Assembly (NCBI GenBank): GCA_964425255.1
Contig: CAYRMV010000104.1
Coordinates: forward strand, 1-11,331
Reading direction: 5' to 3'
Length of the DNA stretch: 11,331 nucleotides
Origin: CAYRMV01 sp964425255
GTDB lineage: Bacteria > Bacteroidota > Bacteroidia > Flavobacteriales_D > Crocinitomicaceae
Shown: one piece after another, positions 6,386 to 11,331 of the stretch
Layout of the letters: the number at the start of each line of letters is the position of its first letter
Numbering within the stretch: the first letter of the stretch is position 1
Position numbers and translations under genes: made by a program
The notes under the pieces: model-generated
What the model was told of the DNA's origin: nothing
Database searches by the model: none
Seen by the model: only the letters and a program-made list of their open reading frames with translations

Positions 6386-9340
6386 ATGCTTCGATATATA
6401 GTTTGTCTCGTTCTTTTTTTTGCAGGCGTAAGTTCCTTTGCACAACGTTATTCATTTGTCTCCTATTCACTTGAACAAGGACTTCCACAGTCACAAGTAA
6501 CATCGATAACGGAAGACGAAAAAGGATATTTGTGGATCGGAACTTTGGGTGGCCTTTCTCGTTACAACGGGGTTCAATTTGTCAATTTTTCTCGAGAAAA
6601 TGGTTTATTCAACAACCGAATAACTTCATTAGATTTCACGCAAAACGAACTTTGGATTGGACATGAAGGGGGAGTCTCTGTCTATTCCAATGGGAAATTC
6701 AAAAATTGGAGTTTGGGTGAAAAATACAAAAATGTCAGTGTATCTTCCATCGTTTCGTATCAAAATAGTTTGGTCATTGCAACCAACGGAGAAGGGTTAT
6801 TTTTCCTAAAAAATGGGGGAATTTCCCATCTCAGTTTGTCGAATACAGATCAAAACAGGGTGCGCGATTTACTCGTATTTGAAAACCAATTGTTCATTGC
6901 CACCAGAGATGGATTGCTTCGAAGTAAAGACTTAAACTTTTTCCCGAAAGTAACGAACGAAGTATTCAATATTTCTGGACTCACTACATACAAAGGAGCG
7001 TTGTATTTTACCACTTTTGATACGGGGATTTTTCAGTTTTTCCCGGAAGAAAAAAAATCGGTATTGTTTTCAAAAACCCCAGAAGAAGTTGCATTACGCG
7101 GCTGTTTCATGGCAAAAGATGGGAAAATCTGGTCCTACTCCCGTGATGGAATCTGGATTAGCTCAAAAACCGAACAAAAACAAATCAATGAAACCAACGG
7201 ACTTCCACTAAATTCCATCGGTGCTGTGTATCAAGATCGAAATGGAACATTTTGGTTTGGATCAGAAGGAAATGGTTTAATCCGTTTTCCAGGAGAACAA
7301 TTCATCCATTATAAATTACAAAACGGAATTCCAAGTGAACTAATAATTTCCAGTTACCGTCAAAATAATGGCCTTTTTTGGTTTGGATCCTATGACAAAG
7401 GACTGATTTCTTTTCAAAAATCAACCGGTACATTTACAAACTTTGCAATCCCCAATAACACCGTTTGGGCCATTCATCCAAGTAAAAAAGGAGGATTATG
7501 GCTTGGAACCGAAGCTGGATTAATACATTGGGTTAAGGGAAAAACAACCATTTACGATGAAGCAAAAGGATCGCCAGGAATTAAAGTGACTGCATTTTTT
7601 GAAGACTCGGATGGTAAAATTTGGGTAGCTGGTTCGGATGGACTCTCGCTCATTTCGAATGGAAATGTCATTCACAAGGTAAGTGTTTCTGATCAGCAAG
7701 AAGAAATTGGTACAATTCGCTCGATTAAACGCTGGAACGGAAAACTAATTTGTGCTGCCGACGGAGGTTTATTTATATACCAAAACGGTCGATTCAATCC
7801 CTTTTTAGGACTAAAAAAAACAGTTTTTTCAATTGACATTGATAAATATGATCGTTTATGGATAGGCACCGACAATGGCTTGTATTTTGTTCAAGGGAAA
7901 GGCCTTAGTTCCATCCCTCTCTCCAAACAAGCAGCTGCAAATTTCGTCAACTTTGTCCGTTGTACTGAAAAAAACATATTTATTGGCACCAATCATGGCT
8001 TATTTTCCATGACAATCGAACAACGGATTTCAGATCAAAAATTAGAACGTTTTGGTATCGAAGATGGAATGATCAACTTAGAATCAAACATCAATTCTAG
8101 TTGGTTTGATCAACAGGAGAATTTGTGGTTTGGAACAGCAAGTGGACTTTCTTGTTTTCAAACTAAAATTGAAGCAAAAAAACCAATAAACATTCGACCA
8201 CACTTGGCTTGGGATGCAATCAAAATCAATTTTCAAGACTCACTTGTATCCAAATATGCCGAAGAGTTAGATGGTTTTGGTTTTCCACGAAAATTAATTC
8301 TTCCATTCAACATGAACAATATTATGATTGAATTAGACGGAATCGCATTGAAGGATGCTAAGCAATTAAAATTCCAATATTTTTTATCTGGATTAGATGA
8401 ACGATGGTCTCCACTTTTGTCATCATCGCAGCTTACATTATCCAATCTACCATCTGGTGAATACGTTTTGATGGTTCGTGCAATAGGGCCCGAAGGAATG
8501 ATTTCCAATCAGCTCAATTTACCCATTTCGATCACGCCGGCTTTCTATCGAACGTGGTGGTTTTACAGCATCATCATCTTGGCAAGTGTTGGACTAATTA
8601 TTCTGATTTTTCAACTTCGAATCCGCCGAGAAAGAGCCAAAAATTACCGTGAAAGGTTGGAGTTTAAATCACGCTTATTGACTTTGGAACAACAAAGTTT
8701 GAACGCAAGCATGAACCGACATTTCATTTTCAATTCCCTCAATTCGATTCAATATTTCATCAATACACAAGACCGACTTTCAGCTAATCGTTACTTGACC
8801 AATTTTGCCAAATTGATTCGAAAAAACTTGGATTCATCTTCGGAAGACAACAACATGGTGCCTTTGAGCGAAGAGATTGAACGGCTAGAATTGTATTTAT
8901 CGCTTGAATCGATGCGATTTAGAGGAAGATTTGAATACGAAATCGATGTCGATGTTGTGGATGACGATCAACTACTTGTGCCCGCGATGTTGCTACAGCC
9001 ATTTGTTGAAAATAGCATCATTCACGGAATACTTCCCGACGAATCGAAAGTTGGTTTTATTCGTATTCATGTTGAAAAAGTAGCATCTCGACTCGAAATA
9101 ACCATCGAAGACAATGGAGTTGGAATTGAGGAAAGTATGAAGAAAAAACGCGATTCGATGGGAGATCACAAATCACAAGGCATGGAAATTACTAGCAAAC
9201 GATTTGAATTATTACGCAAACTTTCTGATCAAAATTTTGAACTAGAAGGACCCAACCAAAGGTATGATTCTAACCGTTCAATCAATGGAACTTACGTTTG
9301 CTTAAAAATTCCACTTGAAAATTTGGAAGATGAAGATTAA
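6386..9340 (+). CDS. propeller sensor histidine kinase (Reg_prop, Y_Y_Y, LytS-type kinase)
   Basis: A 984-aa inner-membrane sensor. A signal peptide (IVCLVLFFAGVSSFAQ) leads into a periplasmic domain of about fourteen Reg_prop repeats (about 25-600; examples GYLWIGTLGGLSRYNG, GTFWFGSEGNGLIRF, DRLWIGTDNGLYF), which fold as beta-propellers. A Y_Y_Y domain follows at about 645-718 (LKFQYFLSGLDERWSPL), then one membrane helix at about 724-745, a short coiled coil, and a His_kinase/HATPase pair. H779 in MNRHFIFNSLNSIQYF is the phospho-acceptor; the N box is PFVENS (N876) and the G1 box DNGVGIEE (909-916). The usual proline of MNPHF is arginine here (R778). Unlike hybrid HTCS proteins it lacks its own receiver and output domains; these are supplied by the LytTR regulator one base upstream. 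The ligand is unknown. The 3' end also carries the promoter of the lipoprotein gene. Confidence 0.95.
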   Translation: MLRYIVCLVLFFAGVSSFAQRYSFVSYSLEQGLPQSQVTSITEDEKGYLWIGTLGGLSRYNGVQFVNFSRENGLFNNRITSLDFTQNELWIGHEGGVSVYSNGKFKNWSLGEKYKNVSVSSIVSYQNSLVIATNGEGLFFLKNGGISHLSLSNTDQNRVRDLLVFENQLFIATRDGLLRSKDLNFFPKVTNEVFNISGLTTYKGALYFTTFDTGIFQFFPEEKKSVLFSKTPEEVALRGCFMAKDGKIWSYSRDGIWISSKTEQKQINETNGLPLNSIGAVYQDRNGTFWFGSEGNGLIRFPGEQFIHYKLQNGIPSELIISSYRQNNGLFWFGSYDKGLISFQKSTGTFTNFAIPNNTVWAIHPSKKGGLWLGTEAGLIHWVKGKTTIYDEAKGSPGIKVTAFFEDSDGKIWVAGSDGLSLISNGNVIHKVSVSDQQEEIGTIRSIKRWNGKLICAADGGLFIYQNGRFNPFLGLKKTVFSIDIDKYDRLWIGTDNGLYFVQGKGLSSIPLSKQAAANFVNFVRCTEKNIFIGTNHGLFSMTIEQRISDQKLERFGIEDGMINLESNINSSWFDQQENLWFGTASGLSCFQTKIEAKKPINIRPHLAWDAIKINFQDSLVSKYAEELDGFGFPRKLILPFNMNNIMIELDGIALKDAKQLKFQYFLSGLDERWSPLLSSSQLTLSNLPSGEYVLMVRAIGPEGMISNQLNLPISITPAFYRTWWFYSIIILASVGLIILIFQLRIRRERAKNYRERLEFKSRLLTLEQQSLNASMNRHFIFNSLNSIQYFINTQDRLSANRYLTNFAKLIRKNLDSSSEDNNMVPLSEEIERLELYLSLESMRFRGRFEYEIDVDVVDDDQLLVPAMLLQPFVENSIIHGILPDESKVGFIRIHVEKVASRLEITIEDNGVGIEESMKKKRDSMGDHKSQGMEITSKRFELLRKLSDQNFELEGPNQRYDSNRSINGTYVCLKIPLENLEDED

Positions 9341-9353
9341 TTTTCTACCTTTG
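9322..9353 (+). promoter_or_regulatory. promoter TTTG-N20-TACCTTTG of the lipoprotein gene
   Basis: TTTG at 9322-9325 and TACCTTTG at 9346-9353 are full matches to both Bacteroidota promoter elements, with a 20-base spacer. The predicted start is 15-20 bases before ATG 9377. The -33 element lies within the last codons of the kinase gene. This is the best promoter in the window. Confidence 0.65.
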
Positions 9354-9376
9354 AAGTTATAAATACAATTTCACCC

Positions 9377-9598
9377 ATGAAAAAAGTTATTGGTGTCTTA
9401 TTAATTGGATCTGGTTTAACTCTTGTCTCTTGTCAAAAAGAAGACATTAAACCAAACGTTTCCCCTACAACACAAGGTGAAATGCAAAGCAGATCACAAA
9501 CAGTATCCTCTTCTTCAACTGGTAGTTCAGTTGTAGGTGGAGAAATTACGGATCCAAACAATGATCCTGACGGAAACAAAAAGAAAAACAACAAATAA
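9377..9598 (+). CDS. small lipoprotein of unknown function
   Basis: A 73-aa protein with a lipoprotein signal peptide: MKK, hydrophobic VIGVLLIGSGLTL, lipobox LVSC with C19 as the lipidated residue. The mature part of about 55 residues is low in complexity: a serine-rich stretch (TVSSSSTGSSVVGG), then ITDPNNDPDG and a Lys/Asn tail (NKKKNNK). There is no enzymatic motif; it looks like a disordered, surface- or periplasm-anchored peptide. It lies 36 bases after the sensor kinase, with no terminator between, and is followed by a strong one, so it can be made both from its own promoter and by readthrough from the two-component operon. That position allows, but does not show, a role as accessory or target of the sensor. 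The frame on the other strand is a shadow. Confidence 0.85.
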   Translation: MKKVIGVLLIGSGLTLVSCQKEDIKPNVSPTTQGEMQSRSQTVSSSSTGSSVVGGEITDPNNDPDGNKKKNNK

Positions 9599-9623
9599 TT
9601 GTTGTAACTATAAAAATACGAGT

Positions 9624-9650
9624 AAAGGTGTCTTATTAGACACCTTTTTT
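9624..9650 (+). terminator. intrinsic terminator after the lipoprotein gene
   Basis: Stem AAAGGTGTC (9624-9632), loop TTATTA, GACACCTTT (9639-9647) and a run of six Ts (9645-9650). All nine pairs are perfect. It ends the regulator-kinase-lipoprotein transcripts 26 bases past the lipoprotein stop. Confidence 0.92.
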
Positions 9651-9669
9651 GTTTATACATAATTCAACA

Positions 9670-9699
9670 ACCGTTTACTCAATCAAACCAACTGTTTAC
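9670..9699 (+). promoter_or_regulatory. GTT direct repeat with LytTR spacing upstream of the 511-aa gene
   Basis: ACCGTTTAC (9670-9678), a 12-base gap, ACTGTTTAC (9691-9699). With one more flanking A each, the repeats agree at 9 of 10 bases with a 21-bp period. They fit the LytTR half-site consensus at 8 and 7 of 9 positions. No convincing TAnnTTTG box was seen between here and ATG 9765, as expected for an activated promoter, but the match is not proof. Confidence 0.35.
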
Positions 9700-9764
9700 A
9701 TTTTTTTAAAAATCACACATCTTTATTCTATGTAAATTAGAGAAAATTCAGCTGAAAAATTTAC

Positions 9765-11300
9765 ATGTCTACCAAAGTAAAAGAAAATCTACATGAGTTA
9801 ATAAAATACCTGTCTAAATCAGAGAAACGGTATTTTAAACTTTATGCATCACGCCATACTATTGGCGATGAAAACAATTACATTATTCTTTTTGATTATT
9901 TAGAAAAGCAAGAAGAATACAAGGAAGAAGCCATTTTTAAACATTTCAAAGGTCAAGCATTCTTAAACAAATTTTCGATTACAAAAAAACGACTCTATGA
10001 TCAAATTCTCCATGCACTGGATTCGTTTTACGCCAACTCATCCGTAGACGCACAAATCTATCGCCTGATTCACTCCGCGGATATTTTATATAACAAATCA
10101 CTCTACGAACATAGCAGAAGACAATTGCGAAGTGCTGAAAAACTCGCTCAAAAACACGACCGATATAATTTACTTGCCGAAATAAGCTTGAAACAAAAGA
10201 AACTTGCTGAAAGTAAAAGCACACTCACTTTGGAGGAAATAGAAAATATTCTTCAAAATGACCTTCAAAATCACGAACAAAGTTTGGCTTTTGATAAGTT
10301 ATGGAATATGAAAAGTCGATTGTTTTATATTTTAAATTCGAAAGGAATCACTCGTTCAAGAGAAGAACTTTCCCCTTTAGATGACATAATGAAAGAAGTC
10401 AAATCATTTTTTCCATCCGAAAAATTAAACGACGATGCACGCTACCTATACAATCACATCAACAGTGCATACTATTATGCTGTTGCTGATTGGGCTTCCA
10501 GTTTTGACTATCTTCAACAAAACATCCAACTTTTTGAATCCAAAAAAGAATCTATAGCAGCTCATCCAAATCGCTATTTCTCTGTTTTAACGAACGCCAT
10601 TTTCTTAGCGAACAAACTTAAAAAATCAAGCGATGCACATGCTTTACTCAAAAAGCTAAAATCGCTCGAAACAGATAATTCCTTTCAACAAAACGAAGAT
10701 TTACACATCAAATTATTCTCTAGTATCAACAGTCTCGAATTGACATTATTGATGTTAAAAGGAGAATTTCAAGAAGCAATCCGTTTGATTCCTGTAATTG
10801 AAAATGGAATGATGCTATACGAAGATAAACTTACCGCAAGTAGAAAGGCATTCTTAGACTTTAAAATTGGAACTGTATTTTTTGCATTAAACGACTGGTC
10901 TTCTGCATTGAAATGGATGAATCGAATTCTCAATGACCCATCGATTGACAGCCAAGAAGACTTACTTTCCTTTGCACACATCATGAGTTTACTTATCCAT
11001 GTGGAAATGAAAAACGAAACCCTTCTACCCTATGCATTGCGAAATACACAACGGTTTTTAAAATCCAGAAATCGACTGTATTCTTTTGAATCTTTATTCT
11101 TAAAATATATCAATCGCTTAATTAAAACAACAGATTACTTTGATCAAGAAATGGTGTATCAATCATTATTGGAAGATCTTCAAAAAGTAAAAGAAAGTGA
11201 ATTTGATCATCTTGCTTTGGAATATTTCCATTTCATCGCATGGGCAGAATCAAAAGTAAAACGCATTCCTTTTCAAGAAGTATTGAAAACATATCACTAG
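9765..11300 (+). CDS. cytoplasmic helical-repeat (TPR-like) protein of unknown function
   Basis: A 511-aa protein without signal peptide or membrane segment, predicted almost wholly alpha-helical. The N-terminus (ELIKYLSKSEKRYFKLYAS, then a DYLEKQEEYKEEAIFKHFKG segment and SITKKRLYDQILHALDSFY) has the look of a conserved head domain; from about residue 95 on, paired helices such as YEHSRRQLRSAEKLAQKHDRY and FALNDWSSALKWMNRIL resemble degenerate tetratricopeptide units. I recognise it only as a Bacteroidota conserved hypothetical; a scaffold or protein-interaction role is inferred from the fold. The ATG at 9765 follows AAAATTTAC with no Shine-Dalgarno. The gene stands alone after a strong terminator, so it needs its own promoter; the GTT direct repeat 65-95 bases upstream may place it under the neighbouring LytTR regulator. 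Confidence 0.82.
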   Translation: MSTKVKENLHELIKYLSKSEKRYFKLYASRHTIGDENNYIILFDYLEKQEEYKEEAIFKHFKGQAFLNKFSITKKRLYDQILHALDSFYANSSVDAQIYRLIHSADILYNKSLYEHSRRQLRSAEKLAQKHDRYNLLAEISLKQKKLAESKSTLTLEEIENILQNDLQNHEQSLAFDKLWNMKSRLFYILNSKGITRSREELSPLDDIMKEVKSFFPSEKLNDDARYLYNHINSAYYYAVADWASSFDYLQQNIQLFESKKESIAAHPNRYFSVLTNAIFLANKLKKSSDAHALLKKLKSLETDNSFQQNEDLHIKLFSSINSLELTLLMLKGEFQEAIRLIPVIENGMMLYEDKLTASRKAFLDFKIGTVFFALNDWSSALKWMNRILNDPSIDSQEDLLSFAHIMSLLIHVEMKNETLLPYALRNTQRFLKSRNRLYSFESLFLKYINRLIKTTDYFDQEMVYQSLLEDLQKVKESEFDHLALEYFHFIAWAESKVKRIPFQEVLKTYH

Positions 11301-11331
11301 TGAACGTGTAACCAATTTAATTAAAATTTGT

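Noticed and set aside
9332..9361. GAAGATTAA and GAAGTTATA 21 bases apart near the lipoprotein promoter as a LytTR site
   Set aside because: One copy lacks the essential GTT, and the pair overlaps the promoter and the end of a coding region.
9588..9605. Stem ACAACAA / TTGTTGT with the lipoprotein stop codon in its loop
   Set aside because: Weak AT-rich stem without a T-run; the real terminator lies just downstream.
1..11331. CRISPR arrays, tRNA or rRNA genes, insertion-sequence transposases
   Set aside because: None could be recognised on either strand.

Overview
The window is low-GC, AT-rich DNA from a bacterium of the phylum Bacteroidota, most likely order Flavobacteriales and possibly near Fluviicola/Crocinitomicaceae (this last step is inference). 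The signs are: an Obg N-terminus of the Bacteroidota form (MASDNFVDYVKI...), TAnnTTTG-type -7 promoter boxes, A-rich sequence instead of Shine-Dalgarno sites before most starts, and a sensor kinase built as Reg_prop propeller, Y_Y_Y domain, membrane segment and LytS-type kinase.

Left half, 1-5242, all on the minus strand. From the right: an alpha/beta hydrolase (5242-4586); an AAA/STAND-like ATPase with a C-terminal PD-(D/E)XK-like nuclease domain (4479-3064), enclosed by two copies of a 60-bp imperfect palindrome; a secreted transglutaminase-fold protein (2874-931) joined with no spacer (TAA|ATG) to a secreted MORN-repeat protein (930-340); and the first 58 codons of the GTPase gene obg (176 to the window edge), preceded by a possible 14-codon leader ORF.

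Right half, 5611-11300, all on the plus strand. A LytTR response regulator is followed after one base by a 984-aa periplasmic-propeller sensor kinase; the two form a complete two-component system. Next come a 73-aa lipoprotein with its own very good promoter inside the 3' end of the kinase gene, a strong intrinsic terminator, and a 511-aa cytoplasmic helical-repeat protein of unknown function.

The 368-bp divergent region 5243-5610 is the densest non-coding stretch. It holds a minus-strand intrinsic terminator with no known gene feeding it, a 29-codon ORF running into that terminator, a plus-strand -7 box, and a helically phased array of GTTAAT heptamers. Two of these are spaced exactly as LytTR regulators require (9-mer, 12-bp gap, 9-mer). 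A second GTT pair with exactly the same spacing lies upstream of the 511-aa gene, which suggests a local LytTR regulon: autoregulation plus a neighbour.

The most unusual structure is the ATPase-nuclease gene. One 60-bp repeat ends seven bases before its ATG and the other contains its stop codon, as expected of a mobile or exchangeable one-gene cassette.
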